A stretch of 64,000 nt of DNA from an uncultured Anaerolineae bacterium (GCA_937959265.1 CALGMA010000020.1:62001-126000); one strand, 5' to 3'. Shown: positions 28,062 through 36,365, counted from the stretch's first letter. Numbers and translations are program-made. Notes: generated from the letters alone by a model not told the origin.

Positions 28062-28910
28062 ATGGCAGGCGACGCCTTTCTTGGCTGCTGGCGGGTGACC
28101 GAGTATGTCTTTGACGACCTCGGCGCGCTTGTCGGCGTGAATTATCAGCAGCGCGAGCTGGAGCGCCTCGATGAATCGCGTATCCGAGTGACGCAGCGCT
28201 GTCAACCGGACGCTATGTTGGCGCGGCATCCCATGGCGGCCTTCGCCGGCGAATGGGTCTTCGATCTCGCGCTCGAAGGCCGGACGCGTCGCTATCTCGG
28301 GCCGGACGTAGTGGGCGCCGCGGCGAGCTGGGGCAACAACGCGATGACCGGCCGCGGCGTTTGGCCGCGCTTCGGCCACAACTTCGTTTCGTGGTCGGTG
28401 ATGCTGACCCCGCGACGGCAGTTGACCGGCGGGCGATTCTTCCGCGCCGGCGCGTGCATGGCGCACATCATCGGCGTCGGGCAGGCGCTGGCGCCCACAG
28501 ACGAGTCGGCGGGTTATCCCTCGCTCGATCTCGCGGCCCGTCCGGAATCATTCGCGCGCGAATGGCGCGGCGCGCGGACGCGCTTTGACGCCGGGGGTGA
28601 TTGCCTGGGCGAGGAGCCGTTAGCGCGCCGCTATCACGCGAACGGTTGGCGCGAGGACGATTGGCCGGTGGAGTGGACGGCCTGCGGCGATTATCTGCGC
28701 GTCGCTGGGTTCGGCCTGGATGCTGTGGCCCGGCGGGTGGGTCCGTCGTTCGAGCTGGAGGGCGCGCTGGCCAGCGGCGCCCAGGTCTCTATGCTCGAGG
28801 TCGTGGATGCGACGACGCGGACGCTGACCGGCATCCATCGCGTGATCGAAGCGGAACGCTTGCAGCGCGTGGCGGTGATCCGGCTAGGCGCTGTTGTGGA
28901 GGGAGAGTGA
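28062..28910 (+). CDS. two-domain calycin-like protein
   Basis: A 282-residue soluble protein. Domain 1 opens CWRVTEYVFDDLG and domain 2 opens EWRGARTRFDAGG, both fitting W-x6-F-x3-G, and YLGPDVVG follows in domain 1. It is a paralog of the proteins at 27177 and 32962. A GGAG ribosome-binding site overlaps the previous gene's end. The stop is immediately followed by the Rieske-paralog start at 28912, so it is translationally close to it and may work directly with that oxygenase, for example by presenting a poorly soluble substrate. Confidence 0.6.
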   Translation: MAGDAFLGCWRVTEYVFDDLGALVGVNYQQRELERLDESRIRVTQRCQPDAMLARHPMAAFAGEWVFDLALEGRTRRYLGPDVVGAAASWGNNAMTGRGVWPRFGHNFVSWSVMLTPRRQLTGGRFFRAGACMAHIIGVGQALAPTDESAGYPSLDLAARPESFAREWRGARTRFDAGGDCLGEEPLARRYHANGWREDDWPVEWTACGDYLRVAGFGLDAVARRVGPSFELEGALASGAQVSMLEVVDATTRTLTGIHRVIEAERLQRVAVIRLGAVVEGE

Positions 28911-28911
28911 C

Positions 28912-29958
28912 ATGCTGAAAAACTTTTGGTGGCCGATCGAATTCAGCGAAGCCATCACGCGCGAACCGAAGCAGTTGCGCGTGATGGGCAAAGCGTTTTG
29001 GGCCTATCGCCAAACGAACGGTCAAGCGGTGATCATGCGCGACCTGGATATGGCTGCGCGCCGGCCGCTCGGCGCGGTGCGCGTCGAAGGCGATGACCTG
29101 ATCGCCCAAGACGGCCGGCGCTACGCGCCGGATGGTTCGGCAAGCGAAGCGTATGCGCTGGCCTATCCGACGCAAGACCGCTACGGCTGGTGCTTCGTCT
29201 TCTTCGGCGACCTGCCGGAGTCTGAACGCATCCCCATCCCCAACTTGCCTTACATCGAGGACACCGCCACTTACAAGGTCGTGCATGGCAACTTCGAGTG
29301 GAACGTGCACTACGCCCGCGCGCTGGAGAACGGCGTGGACGCTGCGCACACGCCGTTTGTGCATGGTGGCTCGTTCGGCAACCCGGACGAACCAGAAATT
29401 GAGGATTACCAAGTCGAATCTACTGAGACCAGCGCCATGGCGACGATCCATCTCAAGCCCACGCCGGCCAAGGGAATGTGGAGCCGCATCTACACCAGCA
29501 AGAAGCGCGACACGGTGGTGAAAACGGTCGTCGGCTGGTGGATGCCGAATATCTCCATCCTAGAAGTGCATCTGCCGTTGGGCACGCTGATGATCTACAA
29601 CGCCCATGTGCCGGTGGATGACATGAAGACGGTGAGCAAATATATCGGCCTGCGCACCTTCTTCAAGGGCAGTTGGGCCGATAGCAACATGCACCAGCGC
29701 GTGATCAAGATTTTTAAGCAAGACCAGAAAGTGGTCGAGGCGCAGCGCCCGGAGATTCTGCCCTACGACTTGGGCGCCGAATTGCACGTGCGCAGCGACG
29801 CGATTCAGATCGCGTTCCGCAAGACCCGTCAGCATTTCTTCGACCGGGGCTGGGGGCTGTATCCGCGCGGCAAAGCGCAGGACGACATTGAAATCCCTTC
29901 GCCCTATCGGCTGGCGTTGCGCCGGGATGCTGCGCGTTTGGAGGGCGTGACTGCTTGA
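28912..29958 (+). CDS. Rieske-oxygenase paralog without Rieske ligands (catalytic half)
   Basis: A 348-residue protein starting MLKNFWWP, with a GGAGGGA ribosome-binding site. By length and pattern it is a ring-hydroxylating oxygenase alpha subunit. The catalytic domain keeps the mononuclear iron set: Asp143, His146 and His151 in ENGVDAAHTPFVHGG, with likely third ligand Asp271 in KQDQKVVEAQRP. The N-terminal Rieske domain has lost its cluster ligands: where the paralog has CVH and CPYH, this protein has DMA (46-48) and AQDG (65-68). So it should be unable to receive electrons through its own Rieske cluster. It likely works with the protein at 31019. Confidence 0.85.
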   Translation: MLKNFWWPIEFSEAITREPKQLRVMGKAFWAYRQTNGQAVIMRDLDMAARRPLGAVRVEGDDLIAQDGRRYAPDGSASEAYALAYPTQDRYGWCFVFFGDLPESERIPIPNLPYIEDTATYKVVHGNFEWNVHYARALENGVDAAHTPFVHGGSFGNPDEPEIEDYQVESTETSAMATIHLKPTPAKGMWSRIYTSKKRDTVVKTVVGWWMPNISILEVHLPLGTLMIYNAHVPVDDMKTVSKYIGLRTFFKGSWADSNMHQRVIKIFKQDQKVVEAQRPEILPYDLGAELHVRSDAIQIAFRKTRQHFFDRGWGLYPRGKAQDDIEIPSPYRLALRRDAARLEGVTA

Positions 29959-29980
29959 GGGGGTAGGCAAGACAGGGGGT

Positions 29981-30003
29981 GGGCGAAGGCACTGCCTTCG
30001 CCC
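29981..30003 (+). terminator. strong hairpin inside the operon
   Basis: A perfect 10-bp stem, GGGCGAAGGC with GCCTTCGCCC, and a 3-base ACT loop, 22 bases after the first Rieske paralog. It is followed by C-rich sequence rather than a T-run, so it looks more like an mRNA-stabilising or partial-termination hairpin than a full terminator. Confidence 0.5.
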
Positions 30004-30034
30004 CCTTCCGGCTTACTTGAGGAATGTTGCGCCG

Positions 30035-31003
30035 ATGATTCGTTCGCTCTACACGGCCGTCAAAGCTGAAGGCGCGCCGGCGCCGTTCGACACCTTGCAC
30101 CTCAAGGTGTTCTATCCGGCTGCGCCGACCGGCGGCGAGACGGAGCGCATGACCGGCGTCATCCCGGCTGACCTGGCGCGCGGGCGGATGCCGGTGGTGA
30201 TCTTCTTCAACGGCATCAACGTGGGAGCCGAGTCGTATGCTTGGTTGGCGATCGCGCTGGCGCGGCAGGGCATCGTCGTCGTGTTGTTCAACTGGGTGGG
30301 CGAGACCCTGCCCGGCGTGATCGGCCTGACGAACGGGCTAGACCTGACGCGGGTGACGCCGCAAACCTACGGCAGCGCGCCGACGGCGCCGGCTATCGCG
30401 CCGATGCTGGACGAGTTGGAACGGCTGGATCGGTCTGGGCCGTTGCGAGGCGCATTGGCGCTCGATCGCGTGACGCTGGGCGGCCATTCGGCCGGCGGCA
30501 CGGTCGCGCTGCACAACGCTAACCCGCGCTACTTCCCACAAGTGGTCGCCGGCTTCAGCTACGCCGGCCATACCATGGCGGCGACGATGCTGGGCTTTGC
30601 GCCGGGGACGGTGCTGGCCTGCGCGTCCGACCTGCCGTTGTTGCTGATGTGCGGCGGGCGCGATGGCGTAGTCGCTGCCAGCGGAGCGCGCTACGGCCAG
30701 GCGGGTGATCCCGTTGCGCCTGTGCGCTGCACGTTTGACGAAGGCATCGCCGGCGCGCGCGGTGATCGCCATCTGGTGATCTGGCATGGCGCCAATCACT
30801 TTACTCTGGCGCATCCGCTCGACGAGACGGCCGGGCGCAGCTTCCTCGACTGGCCGCCGGAGGGCGATGAGTCGGCCATGCGCGCGCGCATGGCCGAGGT
30901 GATCGGCGCGTTCATCCTGTCGGCGGCCCGCGGCGATGCCGCCGCGTCTGCGCGCCTGCGCGCGTTATCCAACGATGCGTCTGTGGAATGGCGCACGAAG
31001 TAA
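30035..31003 (+). CDS. chlorophyllase-like alpha/beta hydrolase
   Basis: A 322-residue soluble hydrolase. The nucleophile elbow GGHSAGG (with LTLGGHSAGGTVA-like context), acid Asp in LLMCGGRDG and His in WHGANHFTLAHP make a Ser-Asp-His triad. The segment MPVVIFFNGINVGAESYAWL followed by LARQGIVVVLFNWV resembles the front half of plant chlorophyllases (VVILLHGY...), and GHSxGG matches their motif. Chlorophyllase removes phytol from chlorophyll. A dienelactone-hydrolase-type esterase with another ester as substrate is the alternative. I chose the ATG at 30035 over a TTG at 30017. Confidence 0.7.
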   Translation: MIRSLYTAVKAEGAPAPFDTLHLKVFYPAAPTGGETERMTGVIPADLARGRMPVVIFFNGINVGAESYAWLAIALARQGIVVVLFNWVGETLPGVIGLTNGLDLTRVTPQTYGSAPTAPAIAPMLDELERLDRSGPLRGALALDRVTLGGHSAGGTVALHNANPRYFPQVVAGFSYAGHTMAATMLGFAPGTVLACASDLPLLLMCGGRDGVVAASGARYGQAGDPVAPVRCTFDEGIAGARGDRHLVIWHGANHFTLAHPLDETAGRSFLDWPPEGDESAMRARMAEVIGAFILSAARGDAAASARLRALSNDASVEWRTK

Positions 31004-31018
31004 TCAAGGTGAGATGAG

Positions 31019-32080
31019 ATGCTCAAGAACTTTTGGTGGCCGCTGGCCTTCAGCTCCGAGGTGAGTCGCAAGCCGATCCGCGTCACGGCCCTGCAAGAGG
31101 AGTTCGTCGCATACCGGCTGCCGGATGGGCGCGCGAATGTGCTGAGCGACCTATGCGTGCATCGCGGCGGCGCGTTGAGCGATGGCTGGACGCAAGAGGA
31201 TCGCATCGTGTGTCCCTATCATGGCTGGGAGTTTCGCGCCGATGGCGCGTGTGTGCGCATCCCGGCCAATCCGCCCGATGCGCCAGTGCCGCGCAAGGCG
31301 CGCGTGGACGCCTATCCGACGGTCGAGCAGATGGGATGGGTGTGGGCTTTCCTCGGCGACATCCCTGCCGCCGAGCGTCCGCCGATGCCGACGCTCCAGG
31401 ATGCCGGCGCGGCGACAATCGTTACCGGCGCGATCTCCTGGCGCGCGCCATACGAACAGGTGATTGCACATCTGGCCGAGCCGGCGGTGGCCGCGCTTGC
31501 GCTGGACGGCGAGTTCGTCGCCGAAGCGCCGCGGGTCGGCGATGTGTCGTCTGCCCTCAGCGACTGGGGCGCGCGCCTTATGGCGACGCTCACCCCGCCG
31601 GATCGCGTCGAGCGCAGCCTGTTGGGGCTGATGAAGAAGCGCATGCCCTGCGCGCCTTGCGAGGCGCTGGTCGCGTTCCACATGCCGTGCATTACGCTCT
31701 ACCGCGCCGGTGATGACCACATGATGATGGCGCACCTGCCTGTGGACGCTCAAACGACTGTGACGAAGTGGATGGTGGCTCGTAAGTCCGGCCAGACCGA
31801 ACCCCCAATCGCCCACCAGCGCATGACGGCTGCGCTCGAGCGGATGCGACCGCAGGTCGAGGGTCAACCGTCGCCGCAGCATCCGATTGCGCAGGCCTTC
31901 GTCCGGCTGCGCGATGAAGCCATCGCGCGCGGTTGGGGCATAGATGCCCACCTCATCCAGGCGGAATACGCCAACATCAAAGCAGTCGTCATCCCTTCTC
32001 CGGCGCGGCGCGAGGTGCCCGAGCTGGCCGCTGCATGGGTGATGAAGGAAGCGCCCACCATCAAGCCGCGCGACGCCTAG
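31019..32080 (+). CDS. Rieske protein without mononuclear iron ligands (electron-carrier half)
   Basis: A 353-residue paralog of the protein at 28912, with the same MLKNFWWP start. Here the Rieske ligands are intact: Cys46 and His48 (CVHRGG), Cys65 and His68 (CPYHGW). But the catalytic domain lost its iron site: aligned on the WxxxY motif, Asp143, His146 and His151 of the partner become Glu154, Val157 and Leu162, and the third-ligand Asp is missing. It can hold a [2Fe-2S] cluster but cannot activate oxygen by itself. It is inferred to pass electrons to the 28912 protein. No reductase or ferredoxin gene is adjacent. Confidence 0.85.
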   Translation: MLKNFWWPLAFSSEVSRKPIRVTALQEEFVAYRLPDGRANVLSDLCVHRGGALSDGWTQEDRIVCPYHGWEFRADGACVRIPANPPDAPVPRKARVDAYPTVEQMGWVWAFLGDIPAAERPPMPTLQDAGAATIVTGAISWRAPYEQVIAHLAEPAVAALALDGEFVAEAPRVGDVSSALSDWGARLMATLTPPDRVERSLLGLMKKRMPCAPCEALVAFHMPCITLYRAGDDHMMMAHLPVDAQTTVTKWMVARKSGQTEPPIAHQRMTAALERMRPQVEGQPSPQHPIAQAFVRLRDEAIARGWGIDAHLIQAEYANIKAVVIPSPARREVPELAAAWVMKEAPTIKPRDA

Positions 32081-32107
32081 AACACAAGACGCAGAACACA
32101 GACAAAC

Positions 32108-32187
32108 GTGCAAACGTTCAAACGTTCAAACGTGTAAACGTGCAAACGCGCAAACGTTCAAACCTGCAAACCTGCAACCCTGTAAAC
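32108..32187. repeat. ten tandem copies of an 8-bp repeat
   Basis: Ten head-to-tail octamers close to GTTCAAAC or GTGCAAAC (later copies CTGCAAAC, CTGTAAAC) fill 80 of the 114 bases between the Rieske protein gene and the RCCR-like gene. There are no spacers, so it is not CRISPR. Possible roles are a regulator-binding array, an RNA feature, or a slippage-prone spacer that tunes expression of the downstream gene. Confidence 0.75.
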
Positions 32188-32194
32188 GCCACCC

Positions 32195-32944
32195 ATGTCA
32201 CTCGCCCAACGACTCAGCCACGAGACGCTGGACAAGATCGTCCGGCGGTTCGCCCTGCGCGAGATCGGCGATCCGTTCATCTCGCTGACCAGCCCGATGG
32301 CGCCGCAGCCGGTCGGCGCATGCCGACTGTTTGCCTCGCCGCCGGAGAGCGCAGCCGATGGTTCGGAGCGCGTGCGCAAGGTGGTGTACATCGGCATCAC
32401 CGTGCCGCCCATCGGCCTGGACTCGCACATGTTCTTCGCCTTTACGCCGCCGGAGAGCGCTGTGCCGCATTTCACGCTGGATAGCGTGCTGGCCGGGCCG
32501 AGCTTCGCCTTTCACCTGGACCTGATCCCCCGCGTGGACTTGGGGGCGAATCTGGCTTACATGAACGAAGTCTTCATCCCGCTGACGGCGAGCTTCGACC
32601 AGGCGAAGCAAATCGCGGGGTTGGCGCCGGCCAGCCTCTCGCCGCGGCAGTATGCCCTGATGTCGCCGTGGATGTTGGCCTACCGCGCGACGGAGGAAGC
32701 CTACGCCCAATGCGCGCCGCACATCGAAGCATATCTGCGCCACTGGTTTAGCCTGGTCGAAAATGGCATTCGCGCGCCGATAGCCATGACGCCGGCGCAG
32801 TTGGCCGAACGCGACCGCGCGAATCGTCACGCCATCTTCAGCTACGAAGTGGATCCGGTGTGGAGCCAGATCGAACGGCTGCTCGGCAGAGCGATGAACC
32901 TGCGGCTCATCGAAGTGCTGCGCAACCCGCAAGTCGAATCCTGA
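32195..32944 (+). CDS. red chlorophyll catabolite reductase-like protein
   Basis: A 249-residue soluble protein. The pattern LDL-xx-R-x-DL-xx-N-xx-Y (residues around LDLIPRVDLGANLAYMNEVF), then SP-x-ML-x-YRA, and the ending RDRANRHAIFSYEVDPVW...RLLG parallel plant RCCR (LDLPHRKDLVLNPDYLKEYY, SPSLFVRSA, and RDK...DLDLQFPRMFG). RCCR is a ferredoxin-dependent bilin reductase-type protein that reduces a C20/C1 double bond in red chlorophyll catabolite. The Asp in the last motif, which matches the plant substrate-binding Asp, is kept. The alignment is from memory of the family, so I call it RCCR-like, not proven. It sits in the split-Rieske operon. Confidence 0.65.
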   Translation: MSLAQRLSHETLDKIVRRFALREIGDPFISLTSPMAPQPVGACRLFASPPESAADGSERVRKVVYIGITVPPIGLDSHMFFAFTPPESAVPHFTLDSVLAGPSFAFHLDLIPRVDLGANLAYMNEVFIPLTASFDQAKQIAGLAPASLSPRQYALMSPWMLAYRATEEAYAQCAPHIEAYLRHWFSLVENGIRAPIAMTPAQLAERDRANRHAIFSYEVDPVWSQIERLLGRAMNLRLIEVLRNPQVES

Positions 32945-32961
32945 CGACGCCACTGCTTGCC

Positions 32962-33915
32962 ATGTCTCAGCCCAGCGAGTTCCAAAAGCGCATCAGCGGC
33001 GAGTGGCACGGTTATCCGAGCACGTTCGACCGCGAAGGCAATCATCTCGGTTACAACAAAGTGGATCGCCAAAGCATCTTCGATCCGGCGACCGGCGCGA
33101 CGACTTACATCATGCACACGCGCTTCCACGATTTGCCGTCGGTGGACTTCCATCGCCTGGCCACGCCCGACGGCTTCAAGTTCGGCGTGAGCGACGGCGA
33201 CCGAGACCGTGTTTACTTGGGGCCGGATTTCTACGGCAGCGGCCAGCCATACGGCAGCCTGGTCAATTCGCGCTACTACTCCCCGTTTTGGTGCTGCGAC
33301 CTGAATACGCTGAACTGGGTGCTGGACGATGGCCAGACGCAGGTGTATTCCTCGTTGCTTTACGAAGGGCCGACGCTCAAATATGTCTTCAACGGGCTGT
33401 ATCGCGTGGCGCATGATTACCGCACCAACCCAGCCACGCGCGTCGAGATAGACGCATTTTGCGAGCGCGAGCGCGTCAACGGCCCGCAGCCGCATGCGCT
33501 GCCCGCCAAGCGCAGCGGCATGTTTGAAGGGGACATGCACATCTATCGCGCCGATCAGACGCGCGCCGGCGCTGCCCATGTGCGCATCACATACGCGCCC
33601 ACCAGCCTGCTGACGGCCGCGCAGACCGTCGAGGTCGAAGCGCCGGCCGAGACCGGCCTGAGCCGGCGTTACGCCTTCCATCGCGCCCGCGAGGTCAATC
33701 GGCACACCTTTCACGGCCCCGATGTGTTCGGCAACGGGCTGGCTTACGGGCGCGCGCTTTTCATCTCGCAGCATTTCGCCGGCGCGCCGCTGCGCATTGA
33801 GGGGCGCGAGTTCCTGCTGGATGAGCGTTACACGTTAGCCAACGTGTGGATGGTGCATCAGAGCAATCGGCTGGCCTACGTCATGTTCGGCGTCTTGCAT
33901 TGGACGGAGCAGTAA
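32962..33915 (+). CDS. two-domain calycin-like protein
   Basis: A 317-residue soluble protein. It opens EWHGYPSTFDREG (W-x6-F-x3-G), followed by VYLGPDFYG; a second, more diverged domain starts near MFEGDMHIYRA and holds FHGPDVFGNG. It is the fourth member of the local paralog set and lies 17 bp after the RCCR-like gene. Function is unknown. The shared motifs with the three proteins upstream of the Rieske pair show that the family has expanded within this operon. Confidence 0.6.
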   Translation: MSQPSEFQKRISGEWHGYPSTFDREGNHLGYNKVDRQSIFDPATGATTYIMHTRFHDLPSVDFHRLATPDGFKFGVSDGDRDRVYLGPDFYGSGQPYGSLVNSRYYSPFWCCDLNTLNWVLDDGQTQVYSSLLYEGPTLKYVFNGLYRVAHDYRTNPATRVEIDAFCERERVNGPQPHALPAKRSGMFEGDMHIYRADQTRAGAAHVRITYAPTSLLTAAQTVEVEAPAETGLSRRYAFHRAREVNRHTFHGPDVFGNGLAYGRALFISQHFAGAPLRIEGREFLLDERYTLANVWMVHQSNRLAYVMFGVLHWTEQ

Positions 33916-33921
33916 TCACCG

Positions 33922-35367
33922 ATGAGTCGCTACGGGTTGTTCATCGGCGGCCGCGAAGTCGCCGCAGGGACGGGCGAGGTGTTCCCCAGCGTCGCGCCGG
34001 AGACCGGCGACGTGCTGGGCTATGCCGCCCGCGCCGGTTTGGACGACGTGAACGCGGCGGTTGAGGCCGCGCGCGCGGCGTTCGCTGCTTGGGCCGGTTT
34101 GCCTCCCGGCGAGCGCGAGCGCATTCTGCTGCGCTGCGCCGATGCCATCGAGATGGCTGCGCCGCGCCTGCTCGAGCTGGTGATTGACGAGAGCGGCTCG
34201 ACGATCGCCAAGGCGCGTTACGAAGTGCAATACAGCGCGGCTTTGCTGCGCGCCGCGGCCGGCGAAGCGCGCCGCCTCTACGGCGACACCTTCCCCAACG
34301 ACCGCCCGCATCGTCTGTCGTTGGTGGTGCGCGAACCGCTGGGCGTCGTAGCCGTCATCTCGCCGTTCAACGCGCCGTTGGCGCTGCTGGTGAAGATGAT
34401 CGCCTTCCCGTTGGCCGCCGGCAACACGGTCGTCGCCAAGCCGAGCGAGGAGACGCCGCTGGTGGCGATTGAGCTGGCGCGCGCGTTGCACGAGGCCGGG
34501 TTGCCGGCGGGCGTCTTCAACGTGATCACCGGCTACGGCGAAGAATGCGGTGAGCCGTTGGTGAAACATCCCGACGTGCGCGGCGTTGCCTTCACCGGCT
34601 CCACCGCCGTCGGCGCGCGCATCGCCGCGCTGGCGGCGCCGCACATGAAGCGCCTGCAGCTCGAACTGGGCGGCAAGAATCCCTTGATCGCGCTGCGCGA
34701 TGTGGACGTGACGCAGGCTGCCGAGGTCGCTGCCGTCGGCGCGTTCTATCACGCCGGCCAGATTTGCATGAGCAGCGCGCGCGTGATCGTCGAGCAACCC
34801 ATTGCCCGGTCGTTCGCCGAGACGTTGGCGCGCAAGGCCGAAACCTTGCACTTGGGCGACCTGCGCGACGCGCGCACGGCCTACGGCCCGCTGATCCACG
34901 CGCGCGCCGTTCAAAAGGTGCATGCGCACGTGCAAGACGCCCTGGCGCGCGGCGCGACGCTGCTGTGTGGGGGGAGCATCCATCACGGCAACACCTACCG
35001 CCCGACTGTGCTCTTCGAGCCGCCGCGCGCCGGCCCGGCCTGGTGTGAGGAGACATTTGGGCCGGTGGTGAGCGTCGTCGGCGCTGCCGATCTGGACGAA
35101 GCGATTGCCCTCGCCAACGACAGCGCATACGGCTTGAGCGCCGGCGTGCTCACAAACGACCTGCGGCGCGGCCTCACGGCGGCGCGGCGCATTCGCGCCG
35201 GTTCGGTTCACGTCGGCACGCACTCATTTTGGAGCGATGCGCTCGCGCCGATTGGCGGCTACGGCATGAGTGGCATTGGCCGCAGCGGCGGCAAATACTC
35301 CGTCGAGCATTTCACCGAGCTGAAATGGATGAGCATCGAGCTGGGCGAGACGCCCCGACCGTTTTAA
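33922..35367 (+). CDS. aldehyde dehydrogenase (benzaldehyde/vanillin-type)
   Basis: A 481-residue NAD(P)-dependent aldehyde dehydrogenase. Catalytic Cys282 is in HAGQICMSSAR and Glu248 in LELGGKNP. The FTGSTAVGARIA cofactor motif is intact. It would oxidise an aldehyde from the pathway to a carboxylic acid. It lies six bases after the calycin-like gene and four before the lyase gene, inside the operon. The aromatic-aldehyde-type resemblance is general. The true substrate is unknown. Confidence 0.88.
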   Translation: MSRYGLFIGGREVAAGTGEVFPSVAPETGDVLGYAARAGLDDVNAAVEAARAAFAAWAGLPPGERERILLRCADAIEMAAPRLLELVIDESGSTIAKARYEVQYSAALLRAAAGEARRLYGDTFPNDRPHRLSLVVREPLGVVAVISPFNAPLALLVKMIAFPLAAGNTVVAKPSEETPLVAIELARALHEAGLPAGVFNVITGYGEECGEPLVKHPDVRGVAFTGSTAVGARIAALAAPHMKRLQLELGGKNPLIALRDVDVTQAAEVAAVGAFYHAGQICMSSARVIVEQPIARSFAETLARKAETLHLGDLRDARTAYGPLIHARAVQKVHAHVQDALARGATLLCGGSIHHGNTYRPTVLFEPPRAGPAWCEETFGPVVSVVGAADLDEAIALANDSAYGLSAGVLTNDLRRGLTAARRIRAGSVHVGTHSFWSDALAPIGGYGMSGIGRSGGKYSVEHFTELKWMSIELGETPRPF

Positions 35368-35371
35368 TCCC

Positions 35372-36301
35372 ATGAACATCCCAACGCGCGTCACCATAGT
35401 GGAAGTCGGCCCCCGCGACGGGTTTCAGATGGAGCGGGAGTTCATCCCGACCGATTTCAAAGTCGAGATCATTGATTTGCTCTCGTCATCCGGTTTGCCG
35501 GCTATCGAAGCCACGTCCTTTGTCAATCCCAAAGTCGTTCCGCAGATGGCCGACAGCGACGCCGTGATGCAGCGCATCCGGCGGCGCCCCGGCGTGCGCT
35601 ACAGCGCGCTGATCCTGAACGTGAAGGGCGCGCAGCGCGCGATTGCCGCCGGTGTGGATGCGGTGCGCTTCGTGGTCTGCGCCAGCGAGACCTACAACCA
35701 AAAGAACATGAACATGAGCGTGGCCCAATCGCTGGACGCGCTGCGCGAAGTGGTTGCGATGTGCGCGCCGAACGGCATCCACGTCGAGCCGGCCGTCTCT
35801 GTGGCGTTCGGTTGCCCCTTTGAGGGCGAAGTGCCGGAATCGCGCGTCATCGCCCTGGCCGAGGCGTATGCGGCGTTGGGGCTGCGCGACATTTGTATCG
35901 CCGACACGGTCGGCTTGGCCAATCCGCGCGCCGTCCGCCGACTGCTGGGCGAGCTGCGCGCGCGTTTGCCGGATTGCACCTTTGCATTACACCTGCACGA
36001 CACACGCGGCCTGGGGCTGGCTAACGCGCTGGCGGCGATGGACATCGGTGTGACGACCTTCGAGTCGTCGCTCGGCGGGTTGGGCGGTTGCCCGACAACT
36101 AAGGTGTCCACAGGCAACATCAGCACCGAGGACTTGGTGAACCTGTGCGATGAGATGGGCATCGAAACCGGCGTGGACGTTGAGATCATCCGCGAGGCCT
36201 CGCGTCGTATGCAGGAGTTCCTCGGCCGGCCGCTGCCCAGCCATGTCCTGGCCGCCGGCACGCGCCGCATGTTGTTCGCCGGCGCAAGTCAGCCATGTTG
36301 A
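35372..36301 (+). CDS. HMG-CoA lyase-family acyl-CoA lyase
   Basis: A 309-residue TIM-barrel lyase. Metal ligand Asp16 is in GPRDGFQ, His207 and His209 in LHLHDTRG, and the family's catalytic Cys240 in SSLGGLGGCP; the AFGCPFEGEV signature is also kept. HMG-CoA lyase cleaves 3-hydroxy-3-methylglutaryl-CoA to acetyl-CoA and acetoacetate, and relatives cleave other 3-hydroxyacyl-CoA or malyl-CoA-type thioesters. Next to a CoA-transferase and an aconitase-type hydro-lyase, a role in splitting a branched hydroxy-acyl-CoA is plausible. Confidence 0.88.
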   Translation: MNIPTRVTIVEVGPRDGFQMEREFIPTDFKVEIIDLLSSSGLPAIEATSFVNPKVVPQMADSDAVMQRIRRRPGVRYSALILNVKGAQRAIAAGVDAVRFVVCASETYNQKNMNMSVAQSLDALREVVAMCAPNGIHVEPAVSVAFGCPFEGEVPESRVIALAEAYAALGLRDICIADTVGLANPRAVRRLLGELRARLPDCTFALHLHDTRGLGLANALAAMDIGVTTFESSLGGLGGCPTTKVSTGNISTEDLVNLCDEMGIETGVDVEIIREASRRMQEFLGRPLPSHVLAAGTRRMLFAGASQPC

Positions 36302-36365
36302 TTCGCCTATCGCTCGCGCCTAGTTCGCTATGCGGACGCATGAGGTGAGGCGCAAAACCCAAACA

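Noticed and set aside
28912..29958. Ordinary, self-sufficient Rieske oxygenase
   Set aside because: All four cluster ligands are missing, so a standard annotation would be misleading.
32108..32187. Possible CRISPR array
   Set aside because: Units are 8 bp, contiguous and without spacers; no cas genes in the window.
25810..33915. A Stay-Green-type Mg-dechelatase in the operon
   Set aside because: Expected if chlorophyll itself is the substrate, but none of the small proteins resembles that family by eye.
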